Positions 43,531-53,765 of a stretch of 64,000 nucleotides of DNA are shown piece by piece. The notes beneath the pieces are model-generated. The model saw nothing but the letters and a program-made list of their open reading frames with translations, was not told where the DNA came from and did not search any database. The stretch's first letter is position 1; each line of letters starts with the position of its first letter. Position numbers and translations under genes: made by a program. Source of the DNA: Crocinitomicaceae bacterium (GTDB lineage: Bacteria > Bacteroidota > Bacteroidia > Flavobacteriales_D > Crocinitomicaceae); assembly GCA_030830785.1 (NCBI GenBank), contig JAURMI010000006.1, positions 124,001-188,000 on the forward strand, given 5' to 3'.

Positions 43531-45525
43531 ATGACGGATCGTTCAAATGTTGAGTTTAAAAAGTATTCTTTTTCCTCAAGTGAGCATCTTGACATTTACC
43601 GAAAGTTAATTCTGCCAAGACTTATTGAAGAGAAAATGCTTGTTTTGTTGCGCCAGGGCAAAATTAGTAAGTGGTTTTCTTCTTGGGGGCAAGAGGCTGT
43701 TTCAGTGGGTTGTGCCATTGGAATGGATGTAGAAGAATATATTCTTCCAATGCACAGAAATTTAGGCGTTTTTACCACTCGTGGAATTCCACTTCAAAGA
43801 CTTTTTGCTCAATTTCAAGGTAAAGCTTTAGGATTTACCCAAGGTAGAGACCGAAGTTTTCATTTTGGGAGCCAAGAGCATAAGCTTGTTGGAATGATTT
43901 CTCATTTGGGCCCACAACTTGGCATTGCAGACGGAATCGCCTTAAGTGCAAAGATTAAAAAAAATAAGCAAACTACCCTTGTTTTTACAGGAGATGGTGG
44001 TGCTTCAGAAGGGGATTTTCACGAAGCACTAAATGTAGCGGCCGTTTGGCAGTTACCTGTGATTTTTGCTATCGAAAATAATATGTGGGGTTTGAGTACG
44101 CCTTCCTCTGAACAATTTAGATGTAAGCAGTTTATCGATAAAGGTGTAGGCTATGGAATGGAGGCCATTCAAGTTAATGGAAATAATATTCTCGAGGTTA
44201 TCGATGCTGTAAGGCATATTAAATCTGAAATTCAAAAAAGAGAAAGGCCCTTTATATTAGAGTTAATGACCTTTAGAATGCGCGGGCATGAAGAAGCTTC
44301 GGGTACAAAATATTATCCAAAAGGAATGCAAGCCCAATGGGAACTCAAGGACCCAATTTCTACTTACGAAAATTTTTTACTAGAAGAAAAAGTATTAGAT
44401 AAAGACCAGATTGAGGCGCTAAAAAAAGAACTAAAACAAGAAATTCAAAGTGCATTTGAAGAGGCAAATGCTTTGCCGGCAATAGTTCCAGATGTCGATA
44501 AAGAATTACAGGATGTGTATGCCCCTCATGAATTTAAAGCAGTTGAACCTGGCGGTGCGTTAAAAGAAATGAGGTTTATCGATGCTATTTCAGATGGCTT
44601 ACGCCTTGCAATGCAAACCTATCCAGAGTTAGTATTAATGGGGCAAGATATTGCAGAATATGGGGGTGCTTTTAAAGTAACGGAAGGATTTGTAGATGAA
44701 TTCTCAAAGCAACGTGTTCGCAATACACCGCTATGTGAATCGGCAATTATTGGTGCTGGCCTTGGATTGAGTATTGTTGGGATGAAGGCAATGGTTGAAA
44801 TGCAATTTGCAGATTTTGTAAGTGTTGGATTTAATCAAATTGTGAATAATTTGGCCAAGATTCATTGGCGATGGGGTCAGAATGCCGATGTGGTTGTGCG
44901 CATGCCAACAGGTGCCGGAACAGCAGCAGGGCCCTTTCATTCTCAAAGCAATGAGGCATGGTTCGTGCACACACCAGGCTTAAAAGTTGTTTATCCCTCC
45001 AATCCTGTAGACGCCAAAGGTTTGTTATTGGCTGCATTTGAAGATCCTAATCCCGTACTTTTCTTTGAACACAAGTATCTTTATAGGAGTCTTAAAAGTG
45101 AAGTGCCAACCGCTTACTATAACATTCCTATAGGAAAAGCTGCGCTAGTAAATGAGGGTGAAGATTTAACCATAATTACCTATGGCCTAGGAGTTCATTG
45201 GGCGCTTGACGCAATTGGGCATAGAAAAAATCACACTTTTGAAATTTTAGATTTACGCACTTTATTGCCACTAGATTTAGATGCAATTATTAATTCTGCT
45301 TCCAAAACTGGTAAAGTTTTGGTTTTACATGAGGATTCGCTAACAGGCGGAATTGGGGGTGAAATCGTTGCATTGATTAACGAACATTGCTTTTCGGCGC
45401 TAGATGCTCCAGTTTTAAGGGTAGCCTCCTTAGATACACCTGTGCCATTTGCTGCAGAATTAGAAAAAAGGTTTTTAGCGCTCGATAGATTGCTTACAAC
45501 CATTGATCAACTTTTAGCTTACTAG
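43531..45525 (+). CDS. Fused alpha-beta E1 component of a branched-chain/2-oxo acid dehydrogenase
   Basis: TPP motif FTGDGGASEGDFHEALNVAAVW; beta part MGQDIAEYGGAFKVTEGF, RMPTGAGTAAGPFHSQS, LVLHEDSLTGGIGGEI. Confidence 0.94.
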   Translation: MTDRSNVEFKKYSFSSSEHLDIYRKLILPRLIEEKMLVLLRQGKISKWFSSWGQEAVSVGCAIGMDVEEYILPMHRNLGVFTTRGIPLQRLFAQFQGKALGFTQGRDRSFHFGSQEHKLVGMISHLGPQLGIADGIALSAKIKKNKQTTLVFTGDGGASEGDFHEALNVAAVWQLPVIFAIENNMWGLSTPSSEQFRCKQFIDKGVGYGMEAIQVNGNNILEVIDAVRHIKSEIQKRERPFILELMTFRMRGHEEASGTKYYPKGMQAQWELKDPISTYENFLLEEKVLDKDQIEALKKELKQEIQSAFEEANALPAIVPDVDKELQDVYAPHEFKAVEPGGALKEMRFIDAISDGLRLAMQTYPELVLMGQDIAEYGGAFKVTEGFVDEFSKQRVRNTPLCESAIIGAGLGLSIVGMKAMVEMQFADFVSVGFNQIVNNLAKIHWRWGQNADVVVRMPTGAGTAAGPFHSQSNEAWFVHTPGLKVVYPSNPVDAKGLLLAAFEDPNPVLFFEHKYLYRSLKSEVPTAYYNIPIGKAALVNEGEDLTIITYGLGVHWALDAIGHRKNHTFEILDLRTLLPLDLDAIINSASKTGKVLVLHEDSLTGGIGGEIVALINEHCFSALDAPVLRVASLDTPVPFAAELEKRFLALDRLLTTIDQLLAY

Positions 45526-47339
45526 TGAATTACAAATCATTGCTTCGATATTTTCTTGTGCTACTTCTTACAATGAGTGTACTCAGGGTAGCATTTTTAA
45601 TTGAGAACGCAAGTTTTTTTAAGAATATTTCCTACTCCAATTTCTTTTATGGGGCATATTTTGATCTAGTTACTATTGCTTTGTTGAGTTTGCCTTTATT
45701 GATATTTGTGCATCCTTTTGTTGCTAGGTTAAATCAGACAATCAAAAGAATAATCTCTATAATCATTAAGGGTTACTTGGCCTTGATTTCATTTTTCATT
45801 TTGTTTTTAAATATTTGGGATATAGCCTATTTTTCATATACTCAAAAGCGTTCGAGTTTTAGTTACTTTTGGCATATCTTGACCGGTACTGAAACGCGTT
45901 CCTTGGTAGGAGAGTTTTTAGCCGAATTTTGGTGGCTTCCGGTAGTTTTTCTTGTGCTAAGTTGGGCCCTCTTTAAAGTCATTAAAGCAGTACATCCTTT
46001 TGAAGAAAATCAAGGTGGTAAATGGCCTTGGGGTGCTTATTTATTGAGTGTTTTTTTGGTTATAATTTTGGCGCGAGGAGGTGTTCAGTTGCGTCCGGTG
46101 GGTATCGTAGATGCTACGGCTATGAGTAGTCTTGAGCAGGCGCCAATCGTGTTAAATACCGCTTTTACAGTTCTTAAATCAATTAATGACAAAGAATTAC
46201 ATGAATTAAAATATTTCAAGGAGAATGAACTGGCTTCCTTACTGCATCACCCAAATACTACCTTGCAGGGAGGTTTGCCACCTAAAACGAATGTTGTAAT
46301 TATTATTTTAGAAAGTTTCGGAACGAATTATGTTGGACCACAAAGCCCTCATTCTTATGCACCATTTTTAGATTCCCTTCTTAAAGAAAGTCTTTATTTT
46401 GAGTATGCCATTGCTAACGGACGGACATCCATGGATGCAGTGCCTGCAATTTTGGGGGGAATGCCATCTTGGTTAGCGGAATCATATATTTTATCAAATT
46501 ATTGTAGTAATAAATTAAGTAGCTTACCTCAAATACTTAAAAGTCAAGGTTATAGCACTTCATTTTATCATGGAGCCAAAGAAGGTTCTATGGGCTTTAA
46601 AAGCTTTACAAAGGCCATTGGTATTGATGATTATTATGGATTAGAATCCTATCCAAACCCTGCTCATTTTGATGGAAATTGGGGTATTTGGGACCATCAT
46701 ATGCTCAATTTTTTTGGTAAGAGTTTGGCAAAACAAAAACAACCCTTTTTCAGTACAGTATTTACCTTAACCTCTCACCATCCTTATAAGACTCCCAAGG
46801 TAGGGTTTAAAAATTTACAATCTGGATTAGAACCCCTTTGTAAAACCATTTCTTACACAGATCAAAGTCTTAGATCCTTTTTCAAACGCTATTGCAAATC
46901 CTCTTGGTTTGAAAATACTTTATTTGTGATAACTGCAGATCATGTTGGCCCAACAAGACAAAACAATTTTCAAACTTTAGATTGGCGCTATCGCATTCCA
47001 ATAGCCTTTTATCATCCCAAAATAAAAATCCCTTATCCCAACAAGGGCGTTGTATTTCAGCAAATTGATATTTTGCCAACCCTACTGGACTTATTGGGTA
47101 TAGAGCGGCCAAAATTTCAGTTAGGTTCTTCTTGTTACGATGACAATCAAAGTATGAAAATGGTCTATGATAATGGAAACTTGATATCATTTAATTTCGA
47201 CGGAACTAATTTAATTCCAATTGCTTGGACACCGGGAATAAAACGCCAATATACTGAGCAACAAAAGCCGGTGAGTCAAAAAATGGTGGCGCTTTATCAA
47301 TTTTATTTAAATAGTCTAATTAATAATCGCAGTCAATAA
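45525..47339 (+). CDS. LTA synthase-like membrane sulfatase-fold phosphotransferase (GTG start)
   Basis: Five-TM N-term; NVVIIILESFGTNYVG; DAVPAILGGMPSW; VITADHVGPTRQ. Confidence 0.9.
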   Translation: MNYKSLLRYFLVLLLTMSVLRVAFLIENASFFKNISYSNFFYGAYFDLVTIALLSLPLLIFVHPFVARLNQTIKRIISIIIKGYLALISFFILFLNIWDIAYFSYTQKRSSFSYFWHILTGTETRSLVGEFLAEFWWLPVVFLVLSWALFKVIKAVHPFEENQGGKWPWGAYLLSVFLVIILARGGVQLRPVGIVDATAMSSLEQAPIVLNTAFTVLKSINDKELHELKYFKENELASLLHHPNTTLQGGLPPKTNVVIIILESFGTNYVGPQSPHSYAPFLDSLLKESLYFEYAIANGRTSMDAVPAILGGMPSWLAESYILSNYCSNKLSSLPQILKSQGYSTSFYHGAKEGSMGFKSFTKAIGIDDYYGLESYPNPAHFDGNWGIWDHHMLNFFGKSLAKQKQPFFSTVFTLTSHHPYKTPKVGFKNLQSGLEPLCKTISYTDQSLRSFFKRYCKSSWFENTLFVITADHVGPTRQNNFQTLDWRYRIPIAFYHPKIKIPYPNKGVVFQQIDILPTLLDLLGIERPKFQLGSSCYDDNQSMKMVYDNGNLISFNFDGTNLIPIAWTPGIKRQYTEQQKPVSQKMVALYQFYLNSLINNRSQ

Positions 47340-47374
47340 AAGCAATTTCAATCTAAGTGTACAATAGAATTCAT

Positions 47375-47382
47375 TAAATTTG
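47375..47382 (+). promoter_or_regulatory. -7 element TAAATTTG for proS
   Basis: Exact TAnnTTTG 29 nt upstream of ATG 47404. Confidence 0.45.
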
Positions 47383-47403
47383 CACCTTAGAATATAAGCA
47401 TCT

Positions 47404-48876
47404 ATGGCCGATAAAAAAACATCCCGAAAAGAAGATTATGCGACTTGGTACAATGATCTGGTTTACAAGGCTGATTTGGCAGAACATTCCGATGTGCGTG
47501 GGTGTATGGTTATAAAACCCTATGGCTATGCAATTTGGGAGAACATGCGCGATATATTAGATGCAAAATTTAAAGAAACGGGGCATTCCAATGCATATTT
47601 TCCACTTTTCATTCCAAAAAGTTATCTAAGCAAAGAGGCAGATCATGTTGAAGGATTTGCAAAAGAATGTGCTGTTGTAACCCATTACAGACTTAAAAAT
47701 GCCGAGGATGGAAGCGGTGTAGTAGTCGATCCTGAAGCCAAATTACAAGAAGAACTTATTGTTCGGCCGACTTCGGAAACCATCATATGGAACTCTTACA
47801 AAAACTGGATACAATCTTACAGAGATTTACCTATTCTCATTAATCAATGGGCAAATGTGGTTCGTTGGGAGATGCGTACGCGATTGTTTTTAAGGACCTC
47901 CGAATTTTTGTGGCAAGAAGGCCATACGGCTCATGCTTCCAAGGCTGAGGCTATTGCAGAAGCAGAGCAAATGCTTGAGGTATATGCAGATTTTGCAGAA
48001 AATTATATGGCAATGCCTGTTTTAAAAGGGCGCAAGACAGCAAGCGAACGCTTTGCTGGAGCAGAAGACACACTTTGTATTGAAGCGCTCATGCAAGATG
48101 GTAAGGCCTTGCAAGCCGGAACAAGTCATTTTCTTGGTCAAAATTTTGCCAAGGCCTTTGATGTAAAATTTGCAGATAAAGAAGGAAAGTTGGACTTCGT
48201 ATGGGCGACATCATGGGGTGTTTCTACTCGTCTAATGGGCGCATTGATCATGACCCATTCTGATGATGAAGGTCTTGTTTTGCCACCCGCACTGGCGCCA
48301 ATTCAAGTAGTGGCCGTACCAATTTATAGAACTGAGGAGGAGCGACAAAAAATTGGTCAAAAATTAGACCAATTGGCTATTGAATTAAAAACAAAAGGTA
48401 TTAGATTTAAAATTGACGACGACGACAATCGTCGTCCTGGTTGGAAATTTGCAGAATATGAAAGCAAGGGTGTTCCAATTCGACTCGCTATGGGGCCTCG
48501 TGATTTAGAATCAAATAAAATAGAAGTAGCGCGCAGAGATACCAAAACCAAAGAAACATTTGATTTTAATGATTTGGCAAATCAATTAGTCCATCTTCTT
48601 GATAGCATTCAAGAAAATTTATTGCAGCGTGCAAAGAATTTTAGAAAAGAAAATACCCACATTATAGATTCTTATGAGTCTTTTAAAATAAATATTGACA
48701 AGGGAGGATTTTTCTTGGCCCATTGGGACGGTACCCCAGAAACAGAGGAGCGAATAAAATTAGAAACTAAAGCAACGATACGGTGCATTTTATTTGAAGA
48801 CAAACCAGAGCCCGGAAGTTGTATGGTTACAGGTAAACCATCTGCTGGGAGAGTTGTTTTTGCAAAGGCCTACTAA
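47404..48876 (+). CDS. proS: Prolyl-tRNA synthetase
   Basis: [69 protein letters not shown]. Confidence 0.97.
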   Translation: MADKKTSRKEDYATWYNDLVYKADLAEHSDVRGCMVIKPYGYAIWENMRDILDAKFKETGHSNAYFPLFIPKSYLSKEADHVEGFAKECAVVTHYRLKNAEDGSGVVVDPEAKLQEELIVRPTSETIIWNSYKNWIQSYRDLPILINQWANVVRWEMRTRLFLRTSEFLWQEGHTAHASKAEAIAEAEQMLEVYADFAENYMAMPVLKGRKTASERFAGAEDTLCIEALMQDGKALQAGTSHFLGQNFAKAFDVKFADKEGKLDFVWATSWGVSTRLMGALIMTHSDDEGLVLPPALAPIQVVAVPIYRTEEERQKIGQKLDQLAIELKTKGIRFKIDDDDNRRPGWKFAEYESKGVPIRLAMGPRDLESNKIEVARRDTKTKETFDFNDLANQLVHLLDSIQENLLQRAKNFRKENTHIIDSYESFKINIDKGGFFLAHWDGTPETEERIKLETKATIRCILFEDKPEPGSCMVTGKPSAGRVVFAKAY

Positions 48877-49583
48877 TGGCCCATTTTCAATTTCGAGATT
48901 TTGTTGTCCATCACGAAAATAGCCCTCTGAAGGTCAATACGGATGCAATTTTACTCGGAGCTGCTGTTCAAATTTCTAAACAAAATGCAAAAGTGCTTGA
49001 AGTAGGCACCGGAAATGGGGCGATATCTTTGATGTTGGCTAGTCGTTTTACTAGTGCTCAAATTACGGCTATTGAACCTCATTTAGGAGCCTTTGGTGAT
49101 GCTAAATTAAATTTCGAACTTTCTAATTTTGCTTCTAGACTTTCTGTTCTAAACCAAAAGCTTTCTGAGCACGACCATAAAAATTGTTATGATATAATTG
49201 TTTCTAACCCACCTTATTTTTTGGATTCAATTCAAAGTGAGGATAAACAGATCAATGAGGCCAAACATCTTTCGAAATCGAAATTTATCGATTTACTTGG
49301 GCAAATGACCTTGCGTTTAAATAAATTTGGGCAGCTTTGGCTGATTTTAAATCCGCAGAGTGCACAAATTGCCCAAAGCATTCTAAATAGCAAAGGCATG
49401 TACTGCACTGTAAAATGGATTATTCATTCCAATCCATACAAATTAAATAAACGTTGGCTCCTATGCTTTGAATGGCAACTACAAAATTTCACTGAAAAGG
49501 AATTTTTTATTAGGTCAAAGGATGGATTGTTCTCAGAAGATTACCGAACATTAGCCGGTGCTTTTCATTATAATATGATTTAA
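48876..49583 (+). CDS. TrmN6-like tRNA1(Val) (adenine37-N6)-methyltransferase family
   Basis: KVLEVGTGNGAISLMLA; DIIVSNPPYF; start overlaps the proS stop. Confidence 0.9.
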   Translation: MAHFQFRDFVVHHENSPLKVNTDAILLGAAVQISKQNAKVLEVGTGNGAISLMLASRFTSAQITAIEPHLGAFGDAKLNFELSNFASRLSVLNQKLSEHDHKNCYDIIVSNPPYFLDSIQSEDKQINEAKHLSKSKFIDLLGQMTLRLNKFGQLWLILNPQSAQIAQSILNSKGMYCTVKWIIHSNPYKLNKRWLLCFEWQLQNFTEKEFFIRSKDGLFSEDYRTLAGAFHYNMI

Positions 49584-50620
49584 ATTTTTTTCTTTAATCT
49601 ATTAAAATCAGTGCTTAGTCCAAGGCTCTGAACACTTCCAGCTTTTGAATAAAACTGTATCGCATAGTCTAAATCGAATCGCTTGGCGTGCAAGCGGGTA
49701 CCAAAGCTAAATCCTGCAAGTCCAGGGAAATCCTCTAATTTGAGTTGCTGTCTACGGTTGTAATCAAATCCTAATCGCATTTGTACAGCACCTTTTGATA
49801 CAAGTTCTAATTGAAAATGAAGATGATTGGCAATTTTTTGACCCAATGTGGGTAAGTAAATCGGGATTGTGTCTCCAGTGAGCGGGTCATAAGTTTCTTT
49901 TGCATTTGGGTCGAGCCAAATGTTTTGAGGAGTATTAAGTGAATGACCCACCACTGCAAATCGAAATGGCGCATGTGCCAATTTATAACTGACTGCAGCG
50001 TATATGTCCAAAGGCAAAGATGATTGGCCTTGCTCTGTGTAATCTTTTATCACCAATCCACCATTTCTTAGACCGACACTAGAAACAAATAGTTTATTTG
50101 GATGAATGATCATTGCAGAAAGTTGGAAAGAAAGTGCAAAGGCACTATAACGTTCTAGATTGGATCCTAGCAGATTAATTTGCGCTCCCATTCTAAAATA
50201 AGGATTTGGTGCGTAAGCATAAGAACTACCAATGTTGTAATCTAATGCAGAGAAACTTCCTGTACTTTGTCCGTTGATGTCAGTTTGATTAAAATTGCCG
50301 TAATTCATGTAGCGCACATAAGGAGCAAACACGCCATATTTTGATTCAAAGGCAGTCAACAATAATCCATAGCGAACCCCAGTTGGTAGCAATCCAAAAC
50401 TTGAGTGCAATTGTTTTACGTTTGCAGCACTTAATACAGCAGGCTGATCTAAGCTCAGACAAAGATCTTGATCATAAATTGCAAAAGCCCTGCCTCCTAG
50501 AGCTGCACAACGCGCATTATTTACGGCATTCAAATAACTAAAGGCATGAAGGCCTTGATTGTATTGTGCTTTTATATTAAAAGCCGATAGTAAAACAAAT
50601 ACAATAGAAGGGTATTTCAT
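49580..50620 (-). CDS. porQ: Type IX secretion system protein PorQ
   Basis: YNQGLHAFSYLNAVNNARCAALGGRAFAIYDQDLCLSLDQPAVL; VRYGLLLTAFESKYGVFAPYVRYMNYGNFNQTD. Confidence 0.87.
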   Translation of the reverse strand: MKYPSIVFVLLSAFNIKAQYNQGLHAFSYLNAVNNARCAALGGRAFAIYDQDLCLSLDQPAVLSAANVKQLHSSFGLLPTGVRYGLLLTAFESKYGVFAPYVRYMNYGNFNQTDINGQSTGSFSALDYNIGSSYAYAPNPYFRMGAQINLLGSNLERYSAFALSFQLSAMIIHPNKLFVSSVGLRNGGLVIKDYTEQGQSSLPLDIYAAVSYKLAHAPFRFAVVGHSLNTPQNIWLDPNAKETYDPLTGDTIPIYLPTLGQKIANHLHFQLELVSKGAVQMRLGFDYNRRQQLKLEDFPGLAGFSFGTRLHAKRFDLDYAIQFYSKAGSVQSLGLSTDFNRLKKKI

Positions 50621-50726
50621 GCTAAGGTGTACTATATTTCAATCACTATGTGAAATTACAATAAAATTGCTTTATGATTTTTGGAACAATAATTGCTTAT
50701 GAAAATTTGAACAAGTAAAATGAGCC

Positions 50727-51236
50727 GTGATGCAAACATTTGAATTATATCTTCAATCAGAAAAACGATTTATTGAACAAATTATTGCGCGTTATTTTCG
50801 CGGTGAATTAAGGCACGACGTGCTCCAAGAATTAAGTATCCATCTTTTTTTTATTTACAATCAAAACTTCGAGTCAAAAGCGCACTTATTTGATTCTCGT
50901 GCCTGGCTGCGCACTGTGGTTGTCAATTTTTGTATTTCCCAATTAAGAAAAGAACAAGCGCAAAAAAATAGTGTTTGGTCTCAAAGCACAACGTCAATAA
51001 ATTTAAAGGCAGATGAACACGCTTCAATTAATGAGGAGCAAATGCAACTTCTATATAATGCCGCACTGGGTTGTGTAAGTAAAAAAGAAGCGCTGATATT
51101 AAAAATGAAATACGAATATAAATGCACTTCAAAAGAAATTGAAAGGCGCTTAAAAATTCAATATGTAGACGTTTTAATTGCCCGTATTAAGGCTAGAATA
51201 AGAAAAAAAATGGGAAGAATTGATTTAGAATATTAA
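50727..51236 (+). CDS. ECF-like RNA polymerase sigma factor
   Basis: sigma2-like DVLQELSIHLFFIYN...AWLRTVVVNFCISQLRK; sigma4-like EALILKMKYEYKCTSKEIERRLKI. Confidence 0.78.
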   Translation: MMQTFELYLQSEKRFIEQIIARYFRGELRHDVLQELSIHLFFIYNQNFESKAHLFDSRAWLRTVVVNFCISQLRKEQAQKNSVWSQSTTSINLKADEHASINEEQMQLLYNAALGCVSKKEALILKMKYEYKCTSKEIERRLKIQYVDVLIARIKARIRKKMGRIDLEY

Positions 51237-52147
51237 AAATCTAAATGTCGTTCTTTCTTTTCTAAATAAATATCGTCAATAGTCACTAAAATGGCTGTTT
51301 CTTCTACACTACCGAAATCTTCATTGACTGCCGTATCAAAGGCGCGCATGGTTGGGGAAAGGTTCATGTAAATACTCATTAATGGAGGAATGAAGGTGCC
51401 CCGATCGCGAACGAACTGATTGAGAATCTTATATCCCTCCTTAAAATCAAGACCTTGAATCAAAGCTAGATATTCTCCCATTGCTGTTTGATAGGTGAGC
51501 GGATGATAGGCGCGCAAGAGTTGGTCTGGGTCTTTGAAATAATATTGCATGAAATTCAATAAAAAATCACGGCTCGGTCTATCATAGTCTGGATACATGG
51601 TGACTTTGCCAAAAAAATAAGTCACTTGAGGATAAAATCTGATCAGTGCTCCAAGACCGTCCCAAATATTATCTAAGGCAAATAGACCTTTTTTAGGATT
51701 GATATTGGGTTGGTAATTAGGTTGTACCCAACTGCGTCCTAGTTCTATAGTTTTAGGTAGAAATGAAGTTTTGAAAAGTTCTGAGAATTCAAAATAATGC
51801 AGGGTTGACAAATGAAATTCACCGAATTGATCTTTAGCTTCAGCGCAAACCTTGTAGCGGTATCCACCAATAATTTCTTGATCCTCTTCTGACCATACGA
51901 TAAGTTGTTCATAACAGAAAGGGCCAATGTCATGTTCGTCGAGATCCAAAGCCATGCCAGTTCCGCCTCCTGCCTCTCGAAATGTGAGCTCTCTAAGCCT
52001 ACCGATTTCTTTTAGAACATTAGGCGCATTGTTGGCATTGACACGAAAAATTTGGTTCGCTCCTTTGCGCGTCTTACGCAAAAATTTATCTGGGCTTAAT
52101 TCTTCTATAATTAAAGCTCTTTCAATGGGATCAATTATTTTCTGCAT
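51233..52147 (-). CDS. GNAT-family N-acyltransferase (OlsB/GlsB-like)
   Basis: VNANNAPNVLKEIGRLRELTFREAGGGTGMALDLDEHD; ELGRSWVQPNYQ; hemolysin/OlsB-like. Confidence 0.85.
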   Translation of the reverse strand: MQKIIDPIERALIIEELSPDKFLRKTRKGANQIFRVNANNAPNVLKEIGRLRELTFREAGGGTGMALDLDEHDIGPFCYEQLIVWSEEDQEIIGGYRYKVCAEAKDQFGEFHLSTLHYFEFSELFKTSFLPKTIELGRSWVQPNYQPNINPKKGLFALDNIWDGLGALIRFYPQVTYFFGKVTMYPDYDRPSRDFLLNFMQYYFKDPDQLLRAYHPLTYQTAMGEYLALIQGLDFKEGYKILNQFVRDRGTFIPPLMSIYMNLSPTMRAFDTAVNEDFGSVEETAILVTIDDIYLEKKERHLDF

Positions 52148-52964
52148 AAGTTTTTTTTAGACTATAAACATGATTCTTTACCCAATTAGCTGCTTGAAGG
52201 TCATCTAATTCATTTGGGAGATCTGAGGGGTCAAGTGCCTTTCCTATGATAAAGGATATTTTACCATTTTGTTGCTTAAACATTTCGTCAGCCAATAAAA
52301 ACATTTCTAAATTGGCCTTTATTCCCAATCGCGTACGCCATCTATTTAATCGATAAAAAGCTTTTGAGAGCGCACCTTCAATGTAAATTGGAACAATTGG
52401 TCTATTTAGTAGGCGTGCGTAACTCACGAAAGTTTTTTTCCATTCGGCTTCTATGATTTGACCATTATGAATTCTTGTAACCATACCTGCAGGAAAAATA
52501 ATAAGTGCATGATCTTTTTCAAATGCACTCTTTATTGATTGCCTAACTGATCCATGATTTCTACCAAATTTATTTACACCAACAAATAAATTTGATAGTT
52601 GCTCAATATTCAATAACAAGTCATTGACTATCAGCGCAACATCAGCTCGTCTGTTTTGTAAGGCATCGATGAGCGCAACGCCATCCATTCCACCCAATGG
52701 ATGATTAAGTGCTAAGATTGCACCTCCTTTTAATGGGACATTTTCAATGCCTTTGACTTCGATATGAATATTAAAATAATTGATAATGGCACGGCAAAAT
52801 GAATGATCTTTTAAATGGCCATGTTCGGCTAAAAAATTATTTATTTCTTCTTGATGAAGCTTTTTCTTTAAATAATTGATTACAAATTTCGGAAGCCATT
52901 TGAGTAAACGCGGATTTTTACTAGCAATTAAAGCTTCAATATCTATTTTGGTCAACTCTGGCAT
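52131..52964 (-). CDS. PlsC-like 1-acylglycerol-3-phosphate/lyso-lipid acyltransferase (OlsA/GlsA-like)
   Basis: GGAILALNHPLGGMDGVALIDAL (HX4D variant region); HALIIFPAGMVTR; overlaps the GNAT gene. Confidence 0.85.
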   Translation of the reverse strand: MPELTKIDIEALIASKNPRLLKWLPKFVINYLKKKLHQEEINNFLAEHGHLKDHSFCRAIINYFNIHIEVKGIENVPLKGGAILALNHPLGGMDGVALIDALQNRRADVALIVNDLLLNIEQLSNLFVGVNKFGRNHGSVRQSIKSAFEKDHALIIFPAGMVTRIHNGQIIEAEWKKTFVSYARLLNRPIVPIYIEGALSKAFYRLNRWRTRLGIKANLEMFLLADEMFKQQNGKISFIIGKALDPSDLPNELDDLQAANWVKNHVYSLKKTYAENN

Positions 52965-52973
52965 GGCTTAAAA

Positions 52974-53765
52974 TTAACACGAATATTCAAATGAGAGTTC
53001 CAAGCCATCAAAAGCAACAAAAACGTTTTTAGGCAGTTTTGTTCCAATTTCTTGATGTTTGCCAAAAAGGTGAGAAATATGTGTAAGGTAGGCCTTTCGA
53101 GGCTGTAATTCTTCAATGAGCTCAAGGGCTTCTTGTCGATTCATATGAGAAGAATGCTTATATTCATGAAGGGCATTGATTACAAGTGTGTCTAAGCCTT
53201 TTAATTTTAATTTTTGGTCTTTGTCAATGGTTTTGGCATCAGTGATATAAGCTAAATCTCCAATTCTAAAACCCATTACCGGCATCCGATGATGCCAAAC
53301 TTCTATAGCTTCAATAGGGTTTTCATCGACATGAAAGATGCCTTTATCAATGTGCTGAATATTAAATCTAGGGACACCCGAAATAGGTTTTGGTTCAAAA
53401 GCGTAATAAAATTCGCGTTTCAAGGCGGTTTCTACCGCTAAAGTGCAATAGATTGGAAAATCTTTATTTCGTTGGTAGTTGAAGGCACGCACGTCGTCGA
53501 GTCCAGCAATGTGATCTTTGTGCTGATGAGTGAGCAATATGGCATCTAATTGCTTTACCTTGGCACGCAGCATTTGTTGTCTGAAATCTGGCCCAGCATC
53601 AATGGCAAAATTTGTGTTTTGCAATTGAATCAACACACTAGATCGGAGGCGTTGGTCTTTAAAGTCAGATGAACTGCAAACACCACATTCACATGTGATT
53701 ACCGGAACGCCTTGAGAGGTTCCCGTGCCAAGGAAAGTCAGTTTACCGGTATGTTTTTTGCTCAT
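52974..53765 (-). CDS. MBL-fold metallohydrolase (PhnP-like)
   Basis: KLTFLGTGTSQGVPVITCECGVCSS; ILLTHQHKDHIAGLDDVRAF; YLTHISHLFG. Confidence 0.92.
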   Translation of the reverse strand: MSKKHTGKLTFLGTGTSQGVPVITCECGVCSSSDFKDQRLRSSVLIQLQNTNFAIDAGPDFRQQMLRAKVKQLDAILLTHQHKDHIAGLDDVRAFNYQRNKDFPIYCTLAVETALKREFYYAFEPKPISGVPRFNIQHIDKGIFHVDENPIEAIEVWHHRMPVMGFRIGDLAYITDAKTIDKDQKLKLKGLDTLVINALHEYKHSSHMNRQEALELIEELQPRKAYLTHISHLFGKHQEIGTKLPKNVFVAFDGLELSFEYSC

